Assembly: GCF_020080045.1 (NCBI RefSeq)
Contig: NZ_CP083451.1
Coordinates: 2,715,001 to 2,779,000, forward strand
From: Comamonas odontotermitis
Lineage (GTDB): Bacteria; Pseudomonadota; Gammaproteobacteria; Burkholderiales; Burkholderiaceae_C
Length of the DNA: 64,000 nt
Reading direction: 5' to 3'
Shown in pieces: positions 21,373 through 30,671 of this stretch. Every line of letters starts with the position of its first letter. Position 1 is the stretch's first letter. The notes beneath the pieces are model-generated. The model made no database searches. It was not told the origin of the DNA and saw only the letters and a list, made by a program, of their open reading frames with translations. The translations under genes were made by a program, and so were the position numbers.

Positions 21373-24300
21373 TGTGGAGAAAGCGGATCGCCCGTCTGCA
21401 GCAAATCGCGTTGATCCTGCGCCGACGGCACGGTCACCAGTCTGACAAGCCTTGGTTTCAGCCAATTTTCCAGATCGTCCATCACCGCATACACCACCGG
21501 CACCAGAATCAGCGACAGCGCCGTTGACGAGACCAGCCCGCCAATCACTGCAACAGCCAAAGGCTGTCGGAACTCCGAGCCACTGCTGACACCCAATGCC
21601 GTAGGCAGCATCCCCATGGCCATGGCGATCGTCGTCATGACGATGGGTCGCGTGCGCTCATGCGCCGCTTCCAGCAAGGCTTCTGTCTGGCTCTTTCCCA
21701 TGCGTTCGGCCTCTACGGCATGCTCCACCAGCAAGATGGAGTTCTTGGCAGCCAGCCCCATCAGCATCAGCAGACCAATCAGCACCGGCAGGTTCAACTC
21801 GCCTCCCGTAGCCAGCAGGGCCAGAAAAGCGCCAGCCAACGACAGAGGCAAGGCAGCCAGAATGATCACCGGCTTGATGAAGCTGCGAAACAGCAGAATC
21901 AGCACGCCGAAGATCAAGCCGATTCCAGCCATGATCGCCAGCCCAAAGCTGGCAAACAGCTCCTGCATGCCTTCAGCATCGCCATACAGCGGCCGCGAAA
22001 CCCCAGCAGGCAGGTTCTTCAGAAATGGCAAGGCCTCCACTGCGGCATTGGCCTGGCCGAACGATGCACCATTGACCTCGGCCTCCAGCGTGATGCGGCG
22101 CTCCCGGTCAAAGCGGTCGATGTGCGATTCGCCCACCTGAAAATGCATATCAGCCACTGCAGACAGCGGAACCGTACCGCCACCGGTGGTTGGCACCCGC
22201 AGGGCGCCGATGCTGCCCACATCCTGCAACGCCCCTTGCGGCAGACGTACACGCACCGACAGGCGCTGGCGCCCGGTATTGAACTTGGAGGCGGTAGCAT
22301 CGAGATCGCCCACGCTGGCCATGCGCGCCACCTCGGCCACCACATCCGGTGTCACACCCAGACGAGCGGCTTCGTCAGGCTTGAGACGGATCACCAGTTC
22401 CGGGCCAGGGTTCGGCGCCACCTGATGCACGTTCTCGAGCATCGGCAGACTGCGTAACTCCCGCTCAGCATCACTGGCCGTGCGCCGCAGCAGCGCGCCG
22501 TCATGGCCGCCCAGGATCACCTGCAGGGTCTGCGTACCCCCTCCCTCGCTTTCGCTGTAGCTCAGCCGCACATCCGGCACACGCAACAGCAGGGGGCGTA
22601 CATGGTCCTGAAAAGCCTTGGTGGTCATGGACCGCTGACTCTTGAGCTGGACGATCACCGCGCCTTTGCGTGGATCTCCATCGCGCTGGCTGCTGCCCAC
22701 GCTGACAAACACATCCCGGACATCGCCCTGCTCCCGCAGCAGGCGCGTCAAGGTTGCCGCAGCAACCCGCATGTCCTGCGTGGTGGAGCCGGGTGCGCCC
22801 TGCATGCTGATCTGCACCGTTCCGCTGTCGCCCTTGGGGGCAAAGCCGGTGGGAAGCAGACTCGCAAGCAGCAGTGATCCCACAAAAATCAGGACACCCG
22901 CCCCCAATGAGATCCAGCGGTGCGCCAAGGTCCACTCCAGCAGGCGGCGGTACCGCCCGGCAAATGGCTTGTGCGCCTCGGGCTGCGCCGAAGGCTTGAG
23001 CAGATAGGCGCACATCAGGGGCGACAGCAGGCGCGCCACCAGCAAGGAGAACAGAACCGATACGGCCACCGTCACACCAAACTCACGGAAATACGGCCCT
23101 GCGTAGCCACCCATGAAGGCAACCGGCAGAAACACCACCGCAATCGCCAGGGTGGTGGCGACCACTGCCAATCCAATGGCATCGGCACCCTCCATCGACG
23201 CACGCCATGGCGAAGCACCGGCCTGCACGCGCTTTTGGATGTTCTCCACCTCGACGATCGCATCGTCGACCAGCACACCAATCACCAGCGTCAAAGCCAG
23301 CAGCGACAGCATATTGAGCGAATAGCCCAGGGCATGGATCACGGCAAAGGTCGGAATCAGCGATATCGGCATCGCCACAGCGGCAATGACCGTGGCACGC
23401 CAGTCGCGCAGAAACATGAACACCACCACCGCAGCCAGCAACATGCCTTCGAGCAAGGTGTAGACCGTGGCATCAAAGCTCTCGCGCGTATTCTTGGCGC
23501 CCGACGAGACCAGTTGAAACGTCACACCGGGATATTCCTTGGCCAGCTTGGCTACTGCCTGCGCCACGGCCGACTCCACATTCACGTCGGAAGCAGCCTT
23601 GGTCTTCATCACCTGAAAGCCGACCACGGCCTCGCCATTCAGCACGGCAAAGCCACGCCGGTCGCTGGCGCCACTGGCCACGGTAGCAACGTCGCTCAAA
23701 CGCAGGTGACGGCCGTCGCGGGTTGCGATCACCAGTTCCGCCAGCGACTCCACGGATGGCGCTGCGGCCAGCACACGCACCTGCTGCTCCTGGGCGCCAA
23801 TCTGGGCGCGGCCGCCTGACGCATCCAGATTGTGGGAACGCAGCGCATCGTTGACCGCGACTGCAGTCAGCCCCAGCGCCTGCAGCCTTGCCGGATCCAG
23901 TGTCACCGTAATGTCGCGGCCCACGCCGCCTACCTGTGTGACCTGCCCCACGCCACCAAGCGCCACCAGCCTGCGTGCCACCACGTCCTCAATGAACCAG
24001 TTCAGCTCCACATCATCCATGCCCTGCGCCGACACCGCATAAGTCAACAGTGGCATGGCATCGAAATCCAGGCGCTCGACAATGGGCGGCTCGATGCTGG
24101 CCGGCAGGTTGGCCCGCACCCGGTCAATGGCAGCACGCACCTCATCCACCGCACGCTGCGGATCCAGGCCAATCTCGAACTCCACAAAGGTCACAGACAT
24201 GCCCTGGGTCACTGTCGAGATCACATGCTTGACCCTGGCGACATTGGCAACGCCGTCCTCCACTACCCGGGTCACCTGGGTTTCGACCTCTGTGGCAGCA

Positions 24301-24467
24301 GCGCTGGGCAATGCCACGGCCACCTGTACGATCGGAAACGAGACATCCGGGTACAGTTTGATCGGCATCGCCCGATAGGCCAGAAGGCCAGCCACCATGA
24401 TGGCCAGGAACAGCACCACCACCGGAATGGGGTTCTGTATGGACCAGGCGGATATTCGCATCTTCAT
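21369..24467 (-). CDS. RND multidrug efflux permease (AcrB/MdtB type)
   Basis: The protein has 1032 residues, the normal RND length. It has 12 predicted membrane helices and two large periplasmic loops. The proton-relay aspartates are in TM4 (VIGVLVDDAIVEVENIQ). N-terminal features (LPSAAATEVETQVTRVVED) fit the HAE-1 group, drug rather than heavy-metal type. The start shares one base with the fusion-protein stop (TAATG). Confidence 0.93.
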   Translation of the reverse strand: MKMRISAWSIQNPIPVVVLFLAIMVAGLLAYRAMPIKLYPDVSFPIVQVAVALPSAAATEVETQVTRVVEDGVANVARVKHVISTVTQGMSVTFVEFEIGLDPQRAVDEVRAAIDRVRANLPASIEPPIVERLDFDAMPLLTYAVSAQGMDDVELNWFIEDVVARRLVALGGVGQVTQVGGVGRDITVTLDPARLQALGLTAVAVNDALRSHNLDASGGRAQIGAQEQQVRVLAAAPSVESLAELVIATRDGRHLRLSDVATVASGASDRRGFAVLNGEAVVGFQVMKTKAASDVNVESAVAQAVAKLAKEYPGVTFQLVSSGAKNTRESFDATVYTLLEGMLLAAVVVFMFLRDWRATVIAAVAMPISLIPTFAVIHALGYSLNMLSLLALTLVIGVLVDDAIVEVENIQKRVQAGASPWRASMEGADAIGLAVVATTLAIAVVFLPVAFMGGYAGPYFREFGVTVAVSVLFSLLVARLLSPLMCAYLLKPSAQPEAHKPFAGRYRRLLEWTLAHRWISLGAGVLIFVGSLLLASLLPTGFAPKGDSGTVQISMQGAPGSTTQDMRVAAATLTRLLREQGDVRDVFVSVGSSQRDGDPRKGAVIVQLKSQRSMTTKAFQDHVRPLLLRVPDVRLSYSESEGGGTQTLQVILGGHDGALLRRTASDAERELRSLPMLENVHQVAPNPGPELVIRLKPDEAARLGVTPDVVAEVARMASVGDLDATASKFNTGRQRLSVRVRLPQGALQDVGSIGALRVPTTGGGTVPLSAVADMHFQVGESHIDRFDRERRITLEAEVNGASFGQANAAVEALPFLKNLPAGVSRPLYGDAEGMQELFASFGLAIMAGIGLIFGVLILLFRSFIKPVIILAALPLSLAGAFLALLATGGELNLPVLIGLLMLMGLAAKNSILLVEHAVEAERMGKSQTEALLEAAHERTRPIVMTTIAMAMGMLPTALGVSSGSEFRQPLAVAVIGGLVSSTALSLILVPVVYAVMDDLENWLKPRLVRLVTVPSAQDQRDLLQTGDPLSPQ

Positions 24468-25636
24468 TACTGACCTCCACCACTGGCAGGGGCGGACGCA
24501 GGATTCAAGCTGGATGCAGGCGCAGCAGCTTCCGCCATCGTTTGCTCCTTGACCTGAACCCTGTCGCCATCCAGCACAAAGGCCCCGCCCCCCAAGGCCA
24601 GGCGCGTCCCCACAGGCGGGCCATCACGCAACACGACCCAGCCTTGTGATCGCGCCCCCAGAGTCACCGGCAGCTTGCGAATACGGTCATCTCCATCGAT
24701 GGTGGCCAGTTGCGGACCGCCTGCCTCGAAATGAATGGCTTTTTCCGGCACAGCGGCCACAGGCTCGGCCGCATGCAGAAAGTCGGCGCGCGCAAAACCG
24801 CCCGGGCGCAGATCGGTGCGTACCGGCAGGCCTATCCGCACTTGGGCCAGCTTGGTCTTTTCGTCCACCCTGCGCGACAGCAGGCGCACTTTTCCCGGCA
24901 AGGCAATACCCGAGGACAGCGTCACCTCTACCTTGTCACCCGGGTGCACACGGTCCACCTGGTCTTCCGGTACCTCGGCAGCCAACTCCACCATGCCGTC
25001 ACGCGCCAGGCGGAACATGGCCTCCCCTCCCGGGCTCGCTACATCGCCCCGGCGCACATTGCGCTGCAACACCACGCCCGCAACCGGTGCGCGCAAGGTC
25101 ATGCGTTCGGCCTCCTCCTTGAGGCCGGCCAGATTGGCTGCGGCCACATCGGCGTTCGCATTGGCGCTGGCAGCGGCCGTGCGGCGCTGCTGGATCTGCT
25201 CGTCGGAAAGCACCCCTTGGCCATCCAACCCGTCGACGCGTGCAGATTCTGCCTGCGCCTGCCTCGCCTGCGCGCGTGCCTGGATGAGACTCGCCTCCGC
25301 CTGCCGGACCCTGGCCTGCAGCAACCCGTCATCGAGCCTCGCCAGTGGCTGGCCAGCACGCACGCTGTCCCCCTCGTCGGCCAACAAGGCTGCAACCCGA
25401 TAGCCGCTCAGCTCAGGGCCTACTGCCACCTCCTCGCGCGCCACCAGCAGGCCAGACGCCTGCTGAGCCATGCCCATCGCACGCAGCTCGACCCGCGCCA
25501 TGCTGACCGCGCGCACGGCCTCGGCAGGAGCCGCCTGCGTCGTCTTGTCGGCATTACTCCTCGAACACCCCGACAGCACCACCAGTGCCACAGCCACGGC
25601 GCTCAGCGCCATCCAGTTTCCAGCGCGTTTAGCCAT
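24467..25636 (-). CDS. RND efflux membrane fusion lipoprotein
   Basis: The lipobox is LSGC at about residue 24. A barrel-sandwich half (SGYRVAALLADEGDSVRAGQPLARLD), an alpha-hairpin rich in Ala/Gln/Arg and a second lipoyl half (LRAPVAGVVLQRNVRRGDVASPG) follow. It bridges the pump and the outer-membrane factor. Start ATG 25636 lies within the end of the upstream gene (8-bp overlap). Confidence 0.92.
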   Translation of the reverse strand: MAKRAGNWMALSAVAVALVVLSGCSRSNADKTTQAAPAEAVRAVSMARVELRAMGMAQQASGLLVAREEVAVGPELSGYRVAALLADEGDSVRAGQPLARLDDGLLQARVRQAEASLIQARAQARQAQAESARVDGLDGQGVLSDEQIQQRRTAAASANANADVAAANLAGLKEEAERMTLRAPVAGVVLQRNVRRGDVASPGGEAMFRLARDGMVELAAEVPEDQVDRVHPGDKVEVTLSSGIALPGKVRLLSRRVDEKTKLAQVRIGLPVRTDLRPGGFARADFLHAAEPVAAVPEKAIHFEAGGPQLATIDGDDRIRKLPVTLGARSQGWVVLRDGPPVGTRLALGGGAFVLDGDRVQVKEQTMAEAAAPASSLNPASAPASGGGQ

Positions 25637-27101
25637 CGATTCCCTCGCCATTACTTTCTGCCTCCTGCGCCTTTGCGCCTCTGGCCCAGCCACCGCCCAA
25701 TGATTGAAGTACCTGTACGGCATGTGTGAGCGCCTCTGCCCGGGCATTGGTCAGCGCCACACGGGCTTCCCGATAGACAAGCTCCGAATCAAGCACCACG
25801 ATCAGATCAAAGAAGCCAGCGCCATAGCCCTTGACAGCAGCCTCATAGGCCGCCCGAGCCCTTTGCTGCGCCTGCTCGAGCGCCGCAATTCGCCGCTCAT
25901 CAGGCGCCATGCGCAGCAAGGCTTGGTCTGCCTCGGAAAATGCCCGCTGCACCACCTGCTCATAGGCAATCACGGCCTGCTCAGCCCGTGCGCCTTGAGC
26001 ACGTGCATTGGCCAGCAATCGAGGCCTGTCGAGTACAGGCAGTACCGCATTGCCTGCCAACGACCAGAAACCAGTGCCAAGCGATGCTGCTTGCTTTTGC
26101 CAGTTCAGCCCGATGCCTGGCGTGAGGGTCACACTGGGCAACAGTGCCAGCCGCGCCAGATCCAGGCCACCGGCAGCAGCCTGCATTTGCGCGCGCGCCT
26201 GTAGCACATCGGGGCGACGTGACAACAGCTCTGCGGGCATAGCCTGAGGCAAGGCCGGGGGCCGGGTCTGCTCATGGCCCAGGTCCAGGGCGGCGAGCGG
26301 CTCATCCCCCATGCCAACTAGCACCAATAACGCGCGCCGCGTTGCGTCAAGCTGAGACTGCAGCACCAGCGCGTTGGCTTGCGCCGATAAAAGGCCTGCA
26401 TCTACGCGCGCAGATTCGGACACCGGCGCCAGCCCGCGCTCCACTTTGCGCGCGAGCACCTCCTGCAGCCGCGTCTGTATGGCTACCGTGGCCTGGGCAT
26501 CGGCCAGCGCAGCAGTCAAGCGCTGGGCTTCGAACCATGTGCGTGCAACCTCCGCTACCAACGCTGCCCGTTCTGCATAGGCACCATAGATAGCTGAACC
26601 AAAATCACCATCTGCCTGGCGCTGCAGCGCGTCTCCCCGGCCAAATAGATCCAGTTCCCAGGACACCAGCAAATCCAGGTTGGCACTGCTCTGCGCACCC
26701 GCGCCAGCCCCTTGCATATCCAATGCAGAAGACCGATGTCCCAGATTGCGGCTGCCCCGCCTCTCACCACCGGCACGCAATCCGCCCTGCGGGCGGTATT
26801 GTGTCAGCGCCGCCTCACGCATCGCCCTTGCCTCACGCACACGCGCGATGCTCATACGCGCCTCGGTGCTCGCTTGCAGGGCCTGCGTGACCAGCCGATC
26901 CAGCAGGGGCTCATCAAACAGTTTCCACCAGGTATCCAGCGCTTGCGGCGCCGCTGTTGCACCATCACGTGCCACACCATCGGGCATGGCAGAGTACTGC
27001 TGGGCAATCAATGGAAAAGGCCTGGGTGCATCGGGTACCGAGGCGCATCCAGACAGGGCCAGCAGCCAGGCTGGAGCCGACCAAAAAAAGACGTTCTTCA
27101 T
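25629..27101 (-). CDS. Outer-membrane efflux lipoprotein (NodT/OprM family)
   Basis: 490 residues. The lipobox is LSGC at about residue 19. Two TolC/OEP repeats follow with typical segments (WWKLFDEPLLDRLVTQAL, SWELDLFGRGDALQRQADGDF, RRPDVLQARAQMQAA). It forms the outer-membrane exit duct of the tripartite pump. It starts 6 bp after the regulator gene. Confidence 0.93.
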   Translation of the reverse strand: MKNVFFWSAPAWLLALSGCASVPDAPRPFPLIAQQYSAMPDGVARDGATAAPQALDTWWKLFDEPLLDRLVTQALQASTEARMSIARVREARAMREAALTQYRPQGGLRAGGERRGSRNLGHRSSALDMQGAGAGAQSSANLDLLVSWELDLFGRGDALQRQADGDFGSAIYGAYAERAALVAEVARTWFEAQRLTAALADAQATVAIQTRLQEVLARKVERGLAPVSESARVDAGLLSAQANALVLQSQLDATRRALLVLVGMGDEPLAALDLGHEQTRPPALPQAMPAELLSRRPDVLQARAQMQAAAGGLDLARLALLPSVTLTPGIGLNWQKQAASLGTGFWSLAGNAVLPVLDRPRLLANARAQGARAEQAVIAYEQVVQRAFSEADQALLRMAPDERRIAALEQAQQRARAAYEAAVKGYGAGFFDLIVVLDSELVYREARVALTNARAEALTHAVQVLQSLGGGWARGAKAQEAESNGEGIDG

Positions 27102-27107
27102 GAAAAC

Positions 27108-27785
27108 TCAGGTTTTGCGTGGCACTCTGCCGCGCGCTGAAGTTCGGGCCTGCAGACTTGCAGGTGGCTTGGCCTTGACAGGCCTTGCTGCCAAGGGCCG
27201 GGCTCCGGTCGGCTCCGGATCGGAAAGCTGTTGCGTCCGCTCTTCTGAGGACTTGCGGGCTGTTCGGCCCGCGCCTTCAGCTTCGGATTTCGCTTGTACC
27301 GTGTCTCTGGAATGCGCCCAATTGTTGCGTGTCAGCGTAGCCAACAAACCCTGCATGGTTTTGGCCGTGACCTCATGAAAAGACTGCGCCTGACGCAGCC
27401 GCTCAATCGCATCCTCGTCCAGCTCGGCGCTGACCAGCAGTTCTTCAACATACTCGGAGAAGCGCTGGCATTGCTCGATGCTTTGCTCAATGGCCAGCGC
27501 AAACGGATTGGCTCGCAGACTGAAGAAATCCTGGCGCTCTCCGCGCAAAGCCACGCGCTCGATGATTCCCAAACGCTCAAGCAAGCGCGTATTGGTACTG
27601 ACGCTTGCCCGGCTGGCCTGCATGCGCTCTGCCAGATCGGAAAAACTGATCGGGCCACCGTCCAGCAAAAAGATGCCGATGAGGCGACCGGCAATCCTTG
27701 GCAATCCGCCAAGCTCTGCCTGGATCGCATTGCGCTCAATAAACAGTTCGCGCGCCTTCTCGCCAGCATCTGCCATTTCATCCAC
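27108..27785 (-). CDS. GbsR/MarR-family transcriptional regulator
   Basis: 225 residues. A winged helix (RIAGRLIGIFLLDGGPISFSDLAERM ... LLERLGIIERV) of the GbsR type is followed by a helical region and a Lys/Arg/Ala-rich tail of about 60 residues that looks disordered. It leads the efflux operon. A 26-bp palindrome lies 19 bp upstream of its start, so autoregulation of the pump is likely. The ligand is unknown. Confidence 0.85.
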   Translation of the reverse strand: MDEMADAGEKARELFIERNAIQAELGGLPRIAGRLIGIFLLDGGPISFSDLAERMQASRASVSTNTRLLERLGIIERVALRGERQDFFSLRANPFALAIEQSIEQCQRFSEYVEELLVSAELDEDAIERLRQAQSFHEVTAKTMQGLLATLTRNNWAHSRDTVQAKSEAEGAGRTARKSSEERTQQLSDPEPTGARPLAARPVKAKPPASLQARTSARGRVPRKT

Positions 27786-27804
27786 CAGAACACCTCTTCA
27801 TTCA

Positions 27805-27830
27805 AATTGTTCAGCCATCACTGAACAATT
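27805..27830. promoter_or_regulatory. Palindromic operator candidate upstream of the efflux operon
   Basis: Perfect inverted repeat AATTGTTCAG (27805-27814) and CTGAACAATT (27821-27830) with a 6-bp spacer. It sits in the leader or promoter of the GbsR-family gene, the expected place for autoregulation. Confidence 0.6.
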
Positions 27831-27899
27831 CTAATACAGGTTCATGGATCCAGAAAATGACAAGATGGACCAGTCCTTCAGGATGGCAAAGTGGGAGGC

Positions 27900-28763
27900 C
27901 TAACGTGCGTACTTCTTGGCTCCCGCAACACATGTGACCGCGACCAGGGTTACCGCCAGCATGGCCCAGCTCACCTGCTCGTGCAACAGCACCGCAGCGA
28001 GCCCCAAGCCCATGAATGGCTGCAACAGCTGCAATTGACCCACTGCAGCAATGCCACCCTGCGCCAGGCCGTGATACCAGAAGACAAAGCCGATCAGCAT
28101 GGAAAACACGGAAACATAGGCCAGACCTAGCCAGGCGGGCATTCCCACAGAGGCAAATGAAGGAGGCATGCTGAACCATGCCAGCGGCAGCATGACCGGC
28201 AGGGATAGCACCAATGCCCAGCAGATGACCTGCCAGCCGCCCAGGGAGCGTGACAATCGCGCGCCTTCGGCATAGCCCAGACCGCAGACAATGATGGCGG
28301 CAAGCATCAATAGATCTCCGTGCAAAGAGCCAGCTGCGCTACTAACCGCCGCATACCCTGCCACCATGACAGCCCCGAGCACCGAAAACATCCAGAACAG
28401 GGGGCGAGGACGCTCACCTCCTCTCAGCACGGCAAAGACAGCAGTGCTCAGCGGCAGCAAGCCGACGAAGACGATGGAGTGCGCCGAGGTGACGTGCTGC
28501 AATGCCATTGCCGTCAACAGCGGAAAACCCACCACACCGCCAATGGCAGTCAGAATCAAAGAGAACAGATCTTCCCTACGCGGCCTGGCTTGACGCAACA
28601 GGACCAGCAGAGCCAGCGCAAGCCCCCCCGCGATCGTCGCCCGCGCAGCTGTCAGGAAAATCGGATCGAAATCTGCAACCGCCACCCGCGTTGCAGGCAG
28701 AGAGCCTGCAAAAATCGCCACACCCATCAGGCCATTCACCCAGCCCTTTGTCATTTTGTCCAT
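27900..28763 (-). CDS. EamA/DMT-family transporter
   Basis: About 287 residues with ten predicted membrane helices in two EamA halves (GLMGVAIFAGSLPATRVAVADFDP ... WYHGLAQGGIAAVGQLQLLQPFMGLGLAAVLLHE). The start at 28763 has AAGGAG seven bases upstream; the open frame to 28916 is not used. The family exports amino acids and other metabolites. It is divergent from a MocR-type regulator, its likely controller. Confidence 0.88.
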   Translation of the reverse strand: MDKMTKGWVNGLMGVAIFAGSLPATRVAVADFDPIFLTAARATIAGGLALALLVLLRQARPRREDLFSLILTAIGGVVGFPLLTAMALQHVTSAHSIVFVGLLPLSTAVFAVLRGGERPRPLFWMFSVLGAVMVAGYAAVSSAAGSLHGDLLMLAAIIVCGLGYAEGARLSRSLGGWQVICWALVLSLPVMLPLAWFSMPPSFASVGMPAWLGLAYVSVFSMLIGFVFWYHGLAQGGIAAVGQLQLLQPFMGLGLAAVLLHEQVSWAMLAVTLVAVTCVAGAKKYAR

Positions 28764-28819
28764 CAAACACTCCTTGCTAGGTCTCCAGTAGAGCATTGGC
28801 AAGCTAGTTGATTCCATGG

Positions 28820-28868
28820 ACAATACAGCACAATACAAACAAACTGTACTGGTATATTTTCCGTACAG
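28820..28868. promoter_or_regulatory. Direct and inverted repeats in the DMT/MocR divergent promoter
   Basis: Two ACAATACA boxes (28820-28827 and 28830-28837) are spaced exactly 10 bp, one helical turn. CTGTAC (28844-28849) and GTACAG (28863-28868) form an inverted repeat. MocR-type regulators often bind repeated boxes in such divergent regions. The function is inferred. Confidence 0.45.
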
Positions 28869-28877
28869 ATCAGTGAT

Positions 28878-30284
28878 ATGGCACGCAACAACACCCGAAT
28901 TCATGCCGTGATGCACGAGATTCAGTCGCGCATCGCAGCTCGTATCTATGTGCCGGGCACACGCCTGCCATCGGTGCGCTCCCAGGCACAGGTCATGGGT
29001 CTGTCGGTATCCACCATAGTCGAAGCCTATGAGCGACTGATGGCAGAAGGCGTCGTCACCTCTCGCCCAGGCTCGGGCTTCTATGTGGAAGGACCGGCCG
29101 CCCCTCTGGCGCTGACGGAGATCGGTCCCAAGCTGGATCGTGCCGTCGATCCACTCTGGGTATCACGACAGACACTCGAAGCTGGCGCTGCCATGCTGCG
29201 CCCCGGTTGCGGCTGGCTGCCACCCAACTGGCTTTACGAGAGCGGAATGCGGCGGGCCCTGCGCACGCTGGCTCGGGCTGATACCTTGGAGCTCTCAGAA
29301 TATGCATCCCCCCAGGGACAGTTGCCGCTGCGCCAATTGCTTTCGAGGCGCATGCTGGCCCATGATATTGAAGCGCCGCCTCAGCAGATCATGCTCGCCG
29401 AATCGGGTACCCAAGCAATAGACCTCATCTGCCGCTTCCTGCTGGAACCCGGCGATACCGTGCTGGTGGATGACCCTTGCTACTTCAATTTTCACGCCCT
29501 TCTCAAGGCCCACCGGGTACACGTGGTTGGGGTGGCTTATACACCGCAAGGTCCGGACATCGAGAAGTTCGAGGCAGCACTGCAAGCGCATGCACCTCGT
29601 CTCTACATCACCAATTCCGGCATACACAATCCCACCGGAGCGACGCTGTCAGCAGTCACCGCCCACCGGCTACTCAAGCTTGCCGAACGCGCTGGCCTGA
29701 TCATCATTGAGGATGACATTTTTGCGGATTTCGAGGACAGCCCTGCACCGAGGCTGGCCGCACTGGATGGCCTCGCCCGCGTCATACACATCGGCAGCTT
29801 TTCCAAAACCCTGTCGGCCTCGCTGCGCTGCGGCTTTGTGGCGGCGCGCCCCGACTGGATAGACAGCCTGGTTGACCTGAAGATCGCCACCAGCTTTGCA
29901 GGAGGCAGGCTGGCCGCCGACGTCACTCATATCGCATTGACGGACAGCGGCTACCGCAAACATATGGATACCCTGCGCACCCATTTGGCCCAGGCCATGC
30001 ATGCCACACGTTCGCAGCTGGCCAAGCTCGGGATTGAGCCCTGGCATATTCCCAAAGCGGGCATGTTCATCTGGTGCCGTTTGCCCGATGGCGTAGACTC
30101 CGCGGCCCTGGCCCGCCGCTGCCTGCAAGAACAGGTTGTGCTGGCGCCTGGCAACGCCTTCAGCCCCAGCCAGAACGCAGGTAGTTTTCTACGCTTCAAC
30201 GTGGCGCAATCGACGGATGAGCGCGTATTCAGCGTACTGGCACGTGCATTGCACGAAGAACAGGCAACAGCCTCTCGTCAATAA
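28878..30284 (+). CDS. MocR-type GntR/aminotransferase transcriptional regulator
   Basis: 468 residues. An N-terminal GntR winged helix (PGTRLPSVRSQAQVMGLSVSTIVEAYERLMAEGVV) is fused to an aminotransferase fold I domain. The PLP lysine is in GSFSKTLSASLRCGF and the PLP-binding aspartate in IIEDDIFADFED. It probably senses a PLP adduct with an amine or amino acid and controls the divergent DMT exporter. Confidence 0.9.
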   Translation: MARNNTRIHAVMHEIQSRIAARIYVPGTRLPSVRSQAQVMGLSVSTIVEAYERLMAEGVVTSRPGSGFYVEGPAAPLALTEIGPKLDRAVDPLWVSRQTLEAGAAMLRPGCGWLPPNWLYESGMRRALRTLARADTLELSEYASPQGQLPLRQLLSRRMLAHDIEAPPQQIMLAESGTQAIDLICRFLLEPGDTVLVDDPCYFNFHALLKAHRVHVVGVAYTPQGPDIEKFEAALQAHAPRLYITNSGIHNPTGATLSAVTAHRLLKLAERAGLIIIEDDIFADFEDSPAPRLAALDGLARVIHIGSFSKTLSASLRCGFVAARPDWIDSLVDLKIATSFAGGRLAADVTHIALTDSGYRKHMDTLRTHLAQAMHATRSQLAKLGIEPWHIPKAGMFIWCRLPDGVDSAALARRCLQEQVVLAPGNAFSPSQNAGSFLRFNVAQSTDERVFSVLARALHEEQATASRQ

Positions 30285-30671
30285 AACGCGCCAAGCAGTT
30301 GATGGAAGCGAATGCGCTCCGTATCAGCCGCCTGCAACTTCACCCACCATCGCGCAAAAAGGCATGCCAACTGGCAGGAAAGACAGCTCCGCCGCCTGGA
30401 CCAAGGAAGATCGATCCATAGAAATCGAGGTATCCGTTGTCATATCAGGTCGGCAGCATAAGCTGCGTCGGCACCTGTGCACTCCGTCATCTCCCGCTGA
30501 TCGCGCCCGATCCTACCTGGAGACATAGTGCCCACCCCGAATGGCACAAACACGCCCCCAAGCCAGCAGTACGGCAACGATTGCCAGTGTCTGAGCGCCG
30601 AGAAGACTAACTCATGGGAGGGCACAGAATCTGCGCCCCCGGTCTTCAGACAAGAGCCTTGCAAGCAGAAA
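30285..30671. other. Gap without a supported gene
   Basis: 387 bp between two convergent genes. Short open frames exist on both strands but none has a good ribosome-binding site or family resemblance. No clear terminator or repeat was seen. Confidence 0.5.

Noticed and set aside
30440..30664. Frame with VPFGVG...PG resembling a cytochrome P450 heme loop
   Set aside because: The conserved cysteine is absent and no other P450 segment surrounds it; chance similarity.
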